NCBI GenBank assembly: GCA_963934295.1
Contig: CAWVXY010000015.1
Location: 1-64,000 of the forward strand
Reading direction: 5' to 3'
From: Seribacter sp963934295
GTDB lineage: Bacteria > Verrucomicrobiota > Verrucomicrobiia > Opitutales > Seribacteraceae
DNA length: 64,000 bases
In this document: positions 44,587-54,130 of the stretch, in pieces
Layout: each line of letters starts with the position of its first letter
Position numbering within the stretch: the first letter of the stretch is position 1
Program-made: the position numbers and the translations under genes
The notes under the pieces: model-generated
The model's database searches: none
Told to the model about the DNA's origin: nothing
What the model saw: only the letters and a program-made list of their open reading frames with translations

Positions 44587-44892
44587 TTAAGCGTTCTCCA
44601 AGAGAAAATATCTGACCAATTCACTCCATTCTTCCTCTAAGCTTTCATTACGCTTCACCGGTCTTGAAGATCGATTGTACCAATAGGCCGCATTTCCTAA
44701 ATCACCTTCCACTCGATGTAAATATGCATGAATCCAATCGCTATCCGCAGAACCTTCATTCTGGGCAAGATCATGGGCTTTATCCCAATCTCCTTTCTGA
44801 GACCACCATAGAGATTTCAGACAAGCGGATAGACTTGAATCAGGTTCATCATTAGACCTTATATTGGTCAGAAATTCATCAAAAATAGTCAT
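44587..44892 (-). CDS. Small conserved protein of unknown function
   Basis: The 101-residue acidic protein has SACLKSLWWSQKGDWDKAHDLAQ (about 22-44), DSDWIHAYLHRVEGDLGNAAYWYNRS (about 50-75) and EEEWSELVRYFL near the end. This Trp/Tyr-rich helical pattern resembles a widespread small bacterial family whose function is not known. It lies 14 bases upstream of rodA on the same strand and may be co-transcribed with it. Confidence 0.72.
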   Translation of the reverse strand: MTIFDEFLTNIRSNDEPDSSLSACLKSLWWSQKGDWDKAHDLAQNEGSADSDWIHAYLHRVEGDLGNAAYWYNRSSRPVKRNESLEEEWSELVRYFLLENA

Positions 44893-45000
44893 GTTTCTTT
44901 GTTATTGAGATTATTATTACAAATCAAGGACATCCATTTTTTCGACACCAAAGTTTTAATTACACCTCAATTAATAAAAAATTTCAGAAAGAATATTCTA

Positions 45001-45750
45001 TTAGGAATGGCTTACACGCCTCCAACGAGTTCCCAACGAAACGCTATACTGAAACTTTCTACGATGTTCACGAATCACAAAAGGTAATTCAACTTTTTTT
45101 TCCAATTCAAAAAAGGGGCTTAAATATTGAGCAAGTTTACTTTCGGAATCTCCCGAACCAATCCATTTATCTCTAGGAGTATACTCTTCCAACCAAGTAA
45201 AAGGAGTAGCCAAAATAAGTTGCCCACCCTTCTTAACTAAGTTCGGCAACTGATTAAAAAAAAGATTAGGGTCAGGCAGTCTACATATTAAATTAGCAGC
45301 ATGAACGACATCGAAATCATACAAATGGGTTGGCAAATCACAGGCATCAGCAACAAAAAAAGTGGGGGAAGCTTTCATAGGGCATTCCACTTGTGCCATT
45401 GCTGATTTATACAAATCACCCTCCTCTAAATATTGATATGGTAATTCAAATCTTTCGGATAAACTTTGGGCAGCATCAATAAAAGATTGTGAAAGATCAC
45501 AACCTTGAACTTCCTCACAATATGAGGTCAGTTCAAATGCGGAGCGACCAACCGAACACCCCACATCCAAAGCCCTTGGGTTCATGGAAGTTTTCAGAGA
45601 ATGAGAATCTATAAGTTCATGAACCGTTCGGACAGGAAAATGTAAACCATTTTGAGGTCCATCAGACCACGGCATTACTTCGTCATCTTGCCCATAATGG
45701 AACAACAAATATTCTCCCAACAACTTTTCGGACTCGTATAAATTATCCAT
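45001..45750 (-). CDS. SAM-dependent methyltransferase of the OvoA C-terminal type
   Basis: The 249-residue protein opens YESEKLLGEYLLFHYGQ, then FPVRTVHELI and the SAM loop ALDVGCSVGRSAFELTSYCEEVQGCDLS (about 59-86). It continues with HAANLICRLPDPNLFFNQL, LATPFTWLEEYTP and FVIREHRRKFQYSVS. This order matches the methyltransferase half of OvoA, the enzyme that methylates 4-mercaptohistidine in ovothiol synthesis. The N-terminal sulfoxide-synthase half is absent, and no such gene lies in the window. It stands alone, 7 bases from xylulokinase. A free-standing ovothiol methyltransferase or one with a related histidine-thiol substrate are both possible. Confidence 0.8.
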   Translation of the reverse strand: MDNLYESEKLLGEYLLFHYGQDDEVMPWSDGPQNGLHFPVRTVHELIDSHSLKTSMNPRALDVGCSVGRSAFELTSYCEEVQGCDLSQSFIDAAQSLSERFELPYQYLEEGDLYKSAMAQVECPMKASPTFFVADACDLPTHLYDFDVVHAANLICRLPDPNLFFNQLPNLVKKGGQLILATPFTWLEEYTPRDKWIGSGDSESKLAQYLSPFFELEKKVELPFVIREHRRKFQYSVSLGTRWRRVSHS

Positions 45751-45756
45751 TTAAAA

Positions 45757-47283
45757 CTAGGAATTTTTTGCTATTGTCTCAGCGATTTGACCAAACTGTT
45801 TTTTCAAACTGGGATATAAATTCTTATATATGGGGTAACATTGATTGTAAATTTCTTGTTCCGGACCCGGATTTACCGTTTCTGTTTTTTGAATAAAAGC
45901 ATTACACGCCTCTTCCACTGTTGCAAAACCACCAACGCCTACTGCTGCAAGAATTGCTGCTCCATAAGCTGCACCTTCAAGTGCGTTTACCATTGCACAC
46001 GGAGTTGCAAACACATCCGCTAGCATCTGTTTCCACAATCTGGATCGCGACCCACCGCCAGATAGTATAATTTCGCTTGGATTTACTCCCAATTTTCTCA
46101 TCAAGGATAAAGAATCATTCAACCCGTAAGAAACGCCTTCCAATACGGCTCGGGTGTGATGTTGTTTTTGGTGGCGCAAGCTCATACCAATAAAACAAGC
46201 CCTAGCGTAGGGGTCTGGATGCGGAGTTCTCTCGCCCGAAAGATAAGGAAGGAAAAATAGCCCTTCTGAACCTGCTTTAACTTGTTCTGCTTGTTTAGTT
46301 AGAGTTTCATAAGCATTCACCCCACCCTCATTTTCAATTTTTTGTTCCTCTAACCCAAATTGATTTTTATACCATTGAAAGGATCCAGCAGCAGATAACA
46401 TGACACCCATCAAATGCCATTTACCCGGAACGGCGTGACAAAATGAATGTAAATTACCATTTGGCTCTACACGATACTCATCACTTTGAGCAAACACCAC
46501 ACCACTCGTTCCCAGGGTTACTGAAACTTTACCTTCTTCCACAATCCCAGAACCGATAGCCTGTGCAGCACAATCCCCTCCTCCTGCCACAACCGGTGTT
46601 CCCGCAAGAAGACCAGTTAACTCGGCCGCCTCTACAGAAATTGTAGAAGTTGCTTCCGCAGATTCGGTAACCTCGGGCATCCAAGAAATAGGCCAGCCTA
46701 ATAAATCAAAAATTTCCGAAGACCAAGATCTTTTACCAACATCAAGCAACGATGTCCCCGAAGCATCAGATACATCTGAAAAGAATTCTCCAGTAAGTTT
46801 GTACCTAATAAAATCTTTAGGTAAGACTATCTTGTCAATTAATGCAAAAAGTTCGGGTTCCTTTTTTTGAGTCCATAAAATCTTCGGGGCAGTAAATCCG
46901 GGAAGCACAGGATTCCCAGTTATTCTAAGTAGATTTTCCTGACCGACTTTTTGAGTAATCTCATCGCATTCTAGATGAGATCGCTGATCGTTCCACATGA
47001 TACAAGGTCTCAGAACATTCCCACCTTTATTCAAAGCCACCATACCATGCATTTGTCCGGTTAGTCCAATTCCTGCGATTTTATTGGAATCAATTGATAG
47101 GATTAGCTCTTTAATTGCAGTTCGGGTCGCGTTCCACCAATCGATGGGATTCGCTTCAGCCCACAGAGGTTTTGGCGTTTGGAATGAATACTCCGGATTA
47201 GTGGTCTTTATTACCATTCCCTTCTCATTTATGAGCAAAGCTTTCACCGAAGATGTCCCGACATCAATTCCTATATAATACAT
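45757..47283 (-). CDS. xylB: Xylulokinase (FGGY family)
   Basis: The 508-residue protein has the FGGY carbohydrate-kinase fold. Phosphate-binding IGIDVGTSSVKALL is at 4-17. GIGLTGQMHGMVAL (about 70-83) and IMWNDQRSHLEC are typical of xylulokinases. The second half has GTSGVVFAQSD, LSGERTPHPDPYARACF, ILSGGGSRSRLWKQMLADVF and EGAAYGAAILAAVG. It converts D-xylulose to xylulose 5-phosphate. No xylose isomerase or dehydrogenase is nearby. D-xylulose as substrate is the best fit, but related ketoses remain possible. Confidence 0.9.
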   Translation of the reverse strand: MYYIGIDVGTSSVKALLINEKGMVIKTTNPEYSFQTPKPLWAEANPIDWWNATRTAIKELILSIDSNKIAGIGLTGQMHGMVALNKGGNVLRPCIMWNDQRSHLECDEITQKVGQENLLRITGNPVLPGFTAPKILWTQKKEPELFALIDKIVLPKDFIRYKLTGEFFSDVSDASGTSLLDVGKRSWSSEIFDLLGWPISWMPEVTESAEATSTISVEAAELTGLLAGTPVVAGGGDCAAQAIGSGIVEEGKVSVTLGTSGVVFAQSDEYRVEPNGNLHSFCHAVPGKWHLMGVMLSAAGSFQWYKNQFGLEEQKIENEGGVNAYETLTKQAEQVKAGSEGLFFLPYLSGERTPHPDPYARACFIGMSLRHQKQHHTRAVLEGVSYGLNDSLSLMRKLGVNPSEIILSGGGSRSRLWKQMLADVFATPCAMVNALEGAAYGAAILAAVGVGGFATVEEACNAFIQKTETVNPGPEQEIYNQCYPIYKNLYPSLKKQFGQIAETIAKNS

Positions 47284-47465
47284 TCCTCAAGCCAATAAAA
47301 ATACCATGCGTTTGGCAATGCGAATGCATTCAACAGGAGCGGTTTTGAAGAAATCCTAGATGGGAATCAGCTTGACAGAAGTTCAATAATCTAAATTTTA
47401 GAGATGTTGAATCAATCAACATTTCACCTAATAAATACTAAACCAAACAAAAGGAAATTGACGTC

Positions 47466-47594
47466 ATGAAAAACTTTCTGACCCTCTTAAGTGTCCTTTC
47501 GTTGGCCCTCTTCGCATCTTGCGGCGGTGGCGCAGGCGAAGCAGGAGAAGGAGAAGGAAATGCAACTGAAGCAGAATCCAATGCTTCCGAGTAA
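47466..47594 (+). CDS. Small lipoprotein (42 residues)
   Basis: A short gene on the plus strand: ATG at 47466, TAA at 47592-47594. A ribosome-binding site AGGAAA (47452-47457) lies 8 bases upstream. The signal (KNFLTLLSVLSLALFASC) ends in lipobox LFASC at residues 15-19. The mature part is only 24 residues of Gly, Ala, Glu, Asn and Ser (GGGAGEAGEGEGN...). It resembles small entericidin-like or structural lipoproteins in size, not in sequence. A strong terminator follows, so it is its own transcription unit. Confidence 0.75.
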   Translation: MKNFLTLLSVLSLALFASCGGGAGEAGEGEGNATEAESNASE

Positions 47595-47620
47595 TTCTCT
47601 CCTAATCTAAGGATTTATAA

Positions 47621-47649
47621 AAGACCATCTTAGGATGGTCTTTTTTTTG
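47621..47649 (+). terminator. Rho-independent terminator of the small lipoprotein gene
   Basis: AAGACCATC (47621-47629) pairs with GATGGTCTT around loop TTAG, followed by a run of T residues. It is 26 bases after the lipoprotein stop. The reverse strand has A residues before the stem but no T-run after it, so it is one-directional. Confidence 0.9.
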
Positions 47650-47764
47650 AGATGAAGGATATCTAATTACAGGGAAGAAATCTTATTTTCTCCTGGAAAA
47701 CTCTTGGATATTTGTGAGGTTACTTCTTTTGTTGCAGCTCATTCAGTGCCCCGTCGGATAAAAC

Positions 47765-48838
47765 TCAGTTCACTTGCCCATTCGCATCAATTTCTTTTTC
47801 CATCATCCTTATTTCATCCATATCGACAAATTTACTCTTGCCACCGGTCATCGCTGCAATTTCTTCCAATGGTAATTTAGCCCCTGCAGGAGCCCCGTAT
47901 CCGATAGTGTAGATTTTGGTCTTTCCTTTTTTCTGCTTAATCAAATCAATTCCCTGAAAGTTCTTATTAGAATTTCCATCGGTCATAAAATAAATGACAT
48001 CCGGTTTGGGATTCATATAAAACGCCCACTCGAATGAATTGTCCCACACCGTACCAAAAGTCAGAGGAGTATCCTGAACTGCTTTCGTTAATTTTTTCTT
48101 TGTCGAAGGCGTGACGGGCAACCACTTGGGACGAACGGGGTTGTATCCATCATTGGGCTTCCATCCCCCATTATTGGAACCGGTCCAATTTTTATGTAAG
48201 GCCTTGGCATCCTCACCTGCAACCCATGTCGGACCAGAAAAAAAGATAACCGAAACAGAACCTACAGCAGGCAGTTTTTCAATTGCCTTACATAACTCGC
48301 TTCTCATTACTTTATCCCGCCCATTCATCGAGGCGGAATAATCAATAATAAATAGAATCTTATTCGCCTTTGACTTGATCCCCATAAAATTAGACGCAAA
48401 GGCTTTGTTCAGAACGGACATATCCACATTCACACTCACATCGCCCATATTTCCCATCGGGCTGATTGCAATTGCAGGATTAAGTGATTTTGTCTCAATA
48501 TCCACCACCGGTGCTGAAATTTCTGATATTGCTTTTGCTTGAAATGTAAATTTTTGGGAAGGCTTTGCCTGCTTTTGTCTTTGCATCAACCTGACTTTCT
48601 GTTCCTGTTTCTTCGGTGCCGCTGTGGGTTGACCTGCATCCGAAAAATCTGACCCCGCATCATCACTTAGTGGTAATCCCATCATTATATTCCAAAAAAT
48701 AGAGAAGGTCAGCACCATGAAAAAGAGAGCTAAGAGTAAACTATTAAGCAATCTGTATGTTCTGAGATACCTCGAAAAAGGACCTTCTAGGGATGGAGAT
48801 TCTTTGATTTGTAAATCGATTTCTAAATTTTCAGGCAT
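47765..48838 (-). CDS. Membrane-anchored VWA protein sharing the toroid N-terminal module
   Basis: The 357-residue protein has a cytoplasmic tail with SLEGPFSRYLRTYRLLNSLL (16-35), a membrane helix (about 33-56), then MMGLPLS, GSDFSDAG (62-69), VRLMQRQKQAKP (82-93) and KAISEISAP. Residues 140-180 read FMGIKSKANKILFIIDYSASM with MIDAS Asp166, Ser168, Ser170, opening a VWA domain that runs to the end. The N-terminal module is clearly the same as in the tandem toroid proteins (14653 and 16231), although the C-terminal domain is unrelated. VWA domains bind metal and partner proteins; MoxR ATPases often act on them. Confidence 0.88.
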   Translation of the reverse strand: MPENLEIDLQIKESPSLEGPFSRYLRTYRLLNSLLLALFFMVLTFSIFWNIMMGLPLSDDAGSDFSDAGQPTAAPKKQEQKVRLMQRQKQAKPSQKFTFQAKAISEISAPVVDIETKSLNPAIAISPMGNMGDVSVNVDMSVLNKAFASNFMGIKSKANKILFIIDYSASMNGRDKVMRSELCKAIEKLPAVGSVSVIFFSGPTWVAGEDAKALHKNWTGSNNGGWKPNDGYNPVRPKWLPVTPSTKKKLTKAVQDTPLTFGTVWDNSFEWAFYMNPKPDVIYFMTDGNSNKNFQGIDLIKQKKGKTKIYTIGYGAPAGAKLPLEEIAAMTGGKSKFVDMDEIRMMEKEIDANGQVN

Positions 48839-49028
48839 TCTAACAAATATGGGGAGTTTTAATATAGTAAAAGATATTAAAATCTAATAGAATTCAATAT
48901 GAAATCATAAGCAAGGATAATTAATCGAGATAAAATTATTAATTTACAATAAATGAGTGATAAAACTCATACAGGGAAAATATAAACCTAAAGGAGTGAA
49001 AAAACTATAGAGATAAATTAAATTTGCA

Positions 49029-50444
49029 CTATAGAATCTCTTTTATCAAGTGACCGAATACTTCGGTAAGTCTCATATCTCTACCTCCAAAACGAAAAGT
49101 GCTTTCCGTATGCTCGATTCCTAGTAAATAAAGCATTGTCGCATGCAGATCATGAATTTCATAACGGTTTTCCACTGCTTTGTAACCAAACTCATCCGTT
49201 GCCCCTACGCTAAGACCTGGTTTGATCCCACCGCCAGCAAACCAAGTCGTAAATCCAAAGGGATTATGATCACGTCCGTTTGATCCTTGAGCAAACGGGG
49301 TACGACCAAACTCTCCCGTCCAGACAACAAGGGTGTCATCCAACATGCCCAACTTTCTTAAATCACGAATGAGTGCGGCTATCGGTTGATCCACAGATTT
49401 ACAGTTTTTTCCATGTCCATCCACCAATCCACCATGTTGGTCCCAGCGGTCTCCATTTCCACCCGGGCAGGTCAGTTCAATAAACCGAACTCCTCTCTCC
49501 ACCAACCTGCGTGCCAGCAGGCACTGCATTCCAAAGGTCCGTGTATTTTTAAAATCTGAATCCATTCCATACGATTTTTTAACCGTTTCAGATTCTCCTT
49601 TTAAGTCCATTAATTCAGGTACTGAAGACTGCATTTGATAGGCAGTTTCGTAGTTTTGAATCGCTGCTTCGACTTGGGGGTCAAAGTTCATTTCCTCCAA
49701 AGAAGAGCTATCTAAATCTGACAAAAGAGATAATTTATTCTTCTGTAAATCAGATGATTTTTCCTTCGGTTTAATATTAGCAACTGGTTCATTTTGAGGA
49801 AGAAAAACAGATCCCTGATAACTAGCCGGTAAAAAACCGGAACCAAAACAATCCAATCCTCCAGGTGGAATCAAGCCTCCATTTAAAACCACAAAACCGG
49901 GTAAGTTTTGATTTTCTGTTCCCAATCCATACCCAAACCATGCCCCCATACTTGGACGCCCTTGAAAACCGCTTCCGGTATGCAGAAAATAATTAGCTGA
50001 AGTATGTTCAGAAAAATTGGAGGTCATCGATTTAACCATTGAGATCTCATCAATCACATCGTCCTGTGCAATATGTGGAAAAAGATCGGATACCCAGTGT
50101 CCACTTTGCCCTCTTTGCTTGAATTCCCACGGACTCTTGAGAATTTTACCAATATTATCAAATTGTGTGGGGGCTAATTTTCCAATTACTTCGCGCGGAT
50201 CTTTCCCGTTATATTTTTCCAAGGCTGGCTTGTAATCAAAAATGTCCACATGAGAAGGCCCGCCATCCATGTAGAGAAAAATCACATTTTTAGCCCTCGG
50301 TGTAAAATGGGGTTTCTTCGGTGCCAAGGGGGAAGCCAGTGAATCATTGGACAGAGCAGAAAAAGCGAGTCCCCCAAATCCCATGGCACAGGATTGAAGC
50401 ATGGATCTACGGGATAATGGAGTATTAAATTGGTTACAATGCAT
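49029..50444 (-). CDS. DUF1501 protein with twin-arginine signal
   Basis: The 471-residue protein has a Tat-type signal (RR at 12-13, then SMLQSCAMGFGGLAFSAL). The DUF1501 core contains FLYMDGGPSHVDIFDYKP, TGSGFQGRPSMGAWFGYGLG, GVRFIELTCPGGNGDRWDQHGG, LDDTLVVWTGEFGRTPFAQG and GRDHNPFGFTTWFAGGG. The fold belongs to the alkaline-phosphatase/sulfatase superfamily but the enzymatic activity is unknown. It lies 11 bases after the PSD1/DUF1549/DUF1553 gene; such pairs are very common in Planctomycetota and Verrucomicrobiota. Confidence 0.93.
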   Translation of the reverse strand: MHCNQFNTPLSRRSMLQSCAMGFGGLAFSALSNDSLASPLAPKKPHFTPRAKNVIFLYMDGGPSHVDIFDYKPALEKYNGKDPREVIGKLAPTQFDNIGKILKSPWEFKQRGQSGHWVSDLFPHIAQDDVIDEISMVKSMTSNFSEHTSANYFLHTGSGFQGRPSMGAWFGYGLGTENQNLPGFVVLNGGLIPPGGLDCFGSGFLPASYQGSVFLPQNEPVANIKPKEKSSDLQKNKLSLLSDLDSSSLEEMNFDPQVEAAIQNYETAYQMQSSVPELMDLKGESETVKKSYGMDSDFKNTRTFGMQCLLARRLVERGVRFIELTCPGGNGDRWDQHGGLVDGHGKNCKSVDQPIAALIRDLRKLGMLDDTLVVWTGEFGRTPFAQGSNGRDHNPFGFTTWFAGGGIKPGLSVGATDEFGYKAVENRYEIHDLHATMLYLLGIEHTESTFRFGGRDMRLTEVFGHLIKEIL

Positions 50445-50455
50445 AGCTTCGAAGA

Positions 50456-53400
50456 TTAGTTGAGAAAAAGGAATGCTTTTGAATTAATTAAGACATGGGC
50501 TAAATCAGCCCAAACATGTTCGGTAAGACTCCCATGAGCATTCGTTTGAGTTTCTAAAAATGCGAGAAGTTGTTCTTGGGCCTTTGGACTTGGAGGCTTG
50601 CCCGTTATCATTTCAAAAAGACTACCAACTGATTCGGGTTTAGGCTTCATTGCCTGAAAAATATTTTTACCCATCATCTTGCATTGACCAATTACAAATG
50701 GATCATTCATTAGAGCCAAAGATTGAGCAGGAACATTGGAAACTGACCTTTTACCCTTGGTACCGAAAGGAGCAGGTTGATCAAAAGCCAGCATAAAGGG
50801 TGAAAGAAAATTTCGGTAAACAGAACCGTAAATACTCCTTCTACCTGCTCCGTCTAGAGGTCCATTTTTCTTCCCTCCCCTTCCTGTCATAAAAGCAGTC
50901 TTATAAATTGGAACCGAAGGGCCAAAAAGCTTTTTATCGATTCGACCAGAGAACAACAGGATTGAATCTCTGATGAATTCGGCATGTAGCCTCCTAACTG
51001 GTATTCTGTGCAGCAGAATATTCTCAGGGTCCGCCAAGCTAACTTTATTTTTGTCGTTGGAGGGATTTAAAGTACTTGATTGCCGATAGGTTTGAGAAAG
51101 AACAATTTTTCGAATCAGATTTTTAACAGACCAATTATTTTCCCTAAAATCATTGGCTAACCAATCAAGCAGTTCAGGATGGCTGGGCTCCTGTCCCATT
51201 GGACCAAAATCATCTGGAGTCGGAACAATTCCACGACCAAAGAACTGCAACCATATACGGTTTGCCATTACTCGGGACACGAGCGGGTTATCCTCGGAGG
51301 TTAATTGATTCGCCAAATCCAGACGCGAACCTGTCTGCCCACCAAGGGCGGTGAGATTTCTACCATGGACAGGGTCTCCAAGTTTATGCGGGCTTCCACG
51401 GACATAAACATTCCCTTGGAACTCGCTCCCCTCTGCAATCGCTAATACATACCGCTCGCGGGGTGTTTTAGAATCAATGACTTCAGCTTGTCTTGCTATT
51501 TCGGCTATAGTTTGCTGATTTTCGAATGGAATAAGTCCCTCGCTATGGAGGTAATTAAGAAATTCATATTCTTCTCCTGAAAACTTGCCCGCATTAATTT
51601 TATCGAATGATTTTTCTAGGAAACTATCAAGGAATTGAGGGAGATTACCTTTCTCAATTTTCTCATCCCCCAGCAAAAGAGAAAACTTAGAATCGGGCCT
51701 TCTTCCAATTCCGGAATTGGCAAATCTGACTTGCTCAATTTCCAGGTAAGCATCTGTACCCCGATCCACAAATTCAAGATAAGCCCAATGGCCTTTGTAT
51801 TTTTTGGGCGATAAACTAAACCATTTGAAATCACCGTCGGAATTTGCCTCCTTGATAACAGTGCCGCCAAAAAGTAAACCTGAGTGTTTACCCATATGGT
51901 AGTTATCAATAACTACTCGCATAAAAGCCTTCTTTGCTTTGGCTTTAACCAAAATTTGATCATGCTCAATTTTAAAATGCGGGGAACGCAGGTTGCCCAC
52001 CCGCCTATCTCCTAAAACATGAGAGGAAAGTACATTGCGGTCAGGAAAAAGAGTAAGCCCATCGAAAGAGATTAATTGATGACCTAGTGGTTTAAACGCT
52101 TCACCTGTAATTTTCCAACCACTTGGAATCTCCGAAGATGTGAAATTTGCAAAAGATTGACTATTTTTTATAAAATTCTGTTCCGCTTTGACCAGGCCAT
52201 TGTATGTATGTTTTGCACTTTTCACTCTTTTCAACAATGATGATAGATTGGTTCGCTTTCCAAAATGTTGACACCAAGAAAGGAGGGTTTTTTTTGAAAG
52301 CTTATTTTCGGCGGAGACCCTGGTGATGAAAGCGTCGGAAGGTACAGGTGAATCAATCAGTTCAGCAGCAGGAACATTTGCTTGAACAAAACGATCCGCA
52401 TGGATGTGCCCCCAACCGCCCGTTGCATTATCGATTAAGCGAATCTGTGCTTTTTTCCCAAGATATCCGCCCATGTCCCAAGATTTGGGCGTGAAAATTT
52501 CATTATTCGAACCTCGGGAAATTATTTTCCTATTTTCTTCAATCCATAATTCTACTCCTACTTTCTCGATAGCTCCACCCGCGATTAAAAAATTCATAAA
52601 TCGCTTGGTGATTATAAACTCAGGCGAGAACAAAGAGCCGGTTAAATTGTCGCCGCCAGCGAGCAACGAGCCTGCCCAGCCTTTTCCATGATATTTGGTT
52701 ACAGGATTGCTCCCGGAAGTCTCAGTTTGAGGACCTGTACCAAATGCTTTGCCCGCTGATTTCCATTCTCCAAAATCGTTCTCAAAATCTCCCAAAACCT
52801 CACCATTCCAAGGATTCTCATCCGTTGGAGAAACTTTTTTGGGCTCCATGAGTTTCGATGAGACATTCCAGTAATCACTGGGGTTTCCGGAATTAAAATC
52901 AAATCCTTCAACACTCACAAATCCTTCTTTCGCAAGGGAAAGAAGTTGACCGGATATTTCTTCTCTTTTACCGCCTGCATCTAAAGGGTATTCCTGTCTG
53001 TTACTACCCTGCATAAACGCCGCCAATGAATAGTAATCATTTTCAGAAATAGCATCAAACTTATGATCATGGCAGCGAGCACATCCAATTGTTAACCCAA
53101 GAAAAGTTTTCCCAAATACATCCAATTGATTCTCCATTCGGTCAGCATTATCAACTTTTGAATCTGTTGGAGCATGTACTGCCTCATGAAAAAACCAGTA
53201 ACCAGTGCCAATAATGGATTCGTTGAATTTTTGCTCAGGGTGGATGCGCGGCGAAGAAATCAAATCACCAGCAATATGCTCTGTAAGCAATTGATCATAG
53301 GGTAAATCATGATTAAATGCACGAATCAAGTAATCACGATATTCGTGAGGGTTTTCCAACGGGTAATCAAATTCATGTCCGCATGTCTCGGCATAGCGCA

Positions 53401-54130
53401 CTAAATCCATCCAATGCCTTGCCCACTTTTCTCCATAATGGGGCGATGCGAGTAATCGGTCGACTACGATCTGAAAGGAATCATCAGATTTATCCGCTAT
53501 AAAATTTTCGATATCAGTTAAACTCGGGGGAAGGCCAATTAGATCAAAAGTCACCCGTCTCAGCCAAGTTCTTTTATCTGCAGGTTGGGAGGGTAACAGA
53601 CCTGTAAAAGCAAGTTTTGCACGAATCAATTGGTCAATTGGGTGTAGCTTTTTCGCGGATTCAGCAACCGGAATACCCGGAGGGTTAATGGGTTGCCAGC
53701 ACCAATGAGAATTTTTTCGTTTCTCCAAGTTGAAGGACTTCCGTTTATTGGAAGATGAAAGAGTTGGAACTGACTCGTCCGGCCAAGTCGCTCCTTCGGA
53801 TATCCACCGCTCAAAATCCTGTACTACCTGTTTGGGCAATTTTTCTTTGGGCGGCATGTGAAAATCCTGATCATCATAACGGATTGCTTGGACAAGAAGA
53901 GATTCTTCTGGATTCCCCTGAACAATCGCAGGACCCGAGTCTCCACCCTGCAAGATCAATTCAATGTGATCCAAACGCAAACCACCTTTAATCTTAGAAG
54001 ACTTTGAACTATGACATTCATAGCATTTTTCTGACAGAATAGGCCGTATTTTTGATTCAAAAAAATGATTCTCATCAGCAATCAAACTGATGATGGGGAG
54101 AATAGAAAAAAATAAAAATCGCAAATTCAT
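50456..54130 (-). CDS. PSD1 cytochrome / DUF1549 / DUF1553 protein
   Basis: The 1224-residue secreted protein has a signal peptide (1-18, ending LIADE). The N-terminal PSD1 region carries heme motif CYECH (about 36-40) with KGGLRLDH. DUF1549 (about 165-380) has RRVTFDLIGLPPSL, HYGEKWARHWMDLVRYAET and the second heme-type motif CARCH with DHKFDAIS. DUF1553 fills the C-terminus (LTSEDNPLVSRVMANRIWLQFFGRGIV, NVPAQSLALMNDPFV). Between them (about 400-830) is a beta-rich insert reading like ligand-binding domains. The family is a hallmark of PVC bacteria. It may oxidise or bind a substrate at the surface; the reaction is unknown. Confidence 0.93.
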   Translation of the reverse strand: MNLRFLFFSILPIISLIADENHFFESKIRPILSEKCYECHSSKSSKIKGGLRLDHIELILQGGDSGPAIVQGNPEESLLVQAIRYDDQDFHMPPKEKLPKQVVQDFERWISEGATWPDESVPTLSSSNKRKSFNLEKRKNSHWCWQPINPPGIPVAESAKKLHPIDQLIRAKLAFTGLLPSQPADKRTWLRRVTFDLIGLPPSLTDIENFIADKSDDSFQIVVDRLLASPHYGEKWARHWMDLVRYAETCGHEFDYPLENPHEYRDYLIRAFNHDLPYDQLLTEHIAGDLISSPRIHPEQKFNESIIGTGYWFFHEAVHAPTDSKVDNADRMENQLDVFGKTFLGLTIGCARCHDHKFDAISENDYYSLAAFMQGSNRQEYPLDAGGKREEISGQLLSLAKEGFVSVEGFDFNSGNPSDYWNVSSKLMEPKKVSPTDENPWNGEVLGDFENDFGEWKSAGKAFGTGPQTETSGSNPVTKYHGKGWAGSLLAGGDNLTGSLFSPEFIITKRFMNFLIAGGAIEKVGVELWIEENRKIISRGSNNEIFTPKSWDMGGYLGKKAQIRLIDNATGGWGHIHADRFVQANVPAAELIDSPVPSDAFITRVSAENKLSKKTLLSWCQHFGKRTNLSSLLKRVKSAKHTYNGLVKAEQNFIKNSQSFANFTSSEIPSGWKITGEAFKPLGHQLISFDGLTLFPDRNVLSSHVLGDRRVGNLRSPHFKIEHDQILVKAKAKKAFMRVVIDNYHMGKHSGLLFGGTVIKEANSDGDFKWFSLSPKKYKGHWAYLEFVDRGTDAYLEIEQVRFANSGIGRRPDSKFSLLLGDEKIEKGNLPQFLDSFLEKSFDKINAGKFSGEEYEFLNYLHSEGLIPFENQQTIAEIARQAEVIDSKTPRERYVLAIAEGSEFQGNVYVRGSPHKLGDPVHGRNLTALGGQTGSRLDLANQLTSEDNPLVSRVMANRIWLQFFGRGIVPTPDDFGPMGQEPSHPELLDWLANDFRENNWSVKNLIRKIVLSQTYRQSSTLNPSNDKNKVSLADPENILLHRIPVRRLHAEFIRDSILLFSGRIDKKLFGPSVPIYKTAFMTGRGGKKNGPLDGAGRRSIYGSVYRNFLSPFMLAFDQPAPFGTKGKRSVSNVPAQSLALMNDPFVIGQCKMMGKNIFQAMKPKPESVGSLFEMITGKPPSPKAQEQLLAFLETQTNAHGSLTEHVWADLAHVLINSKAFLFLN

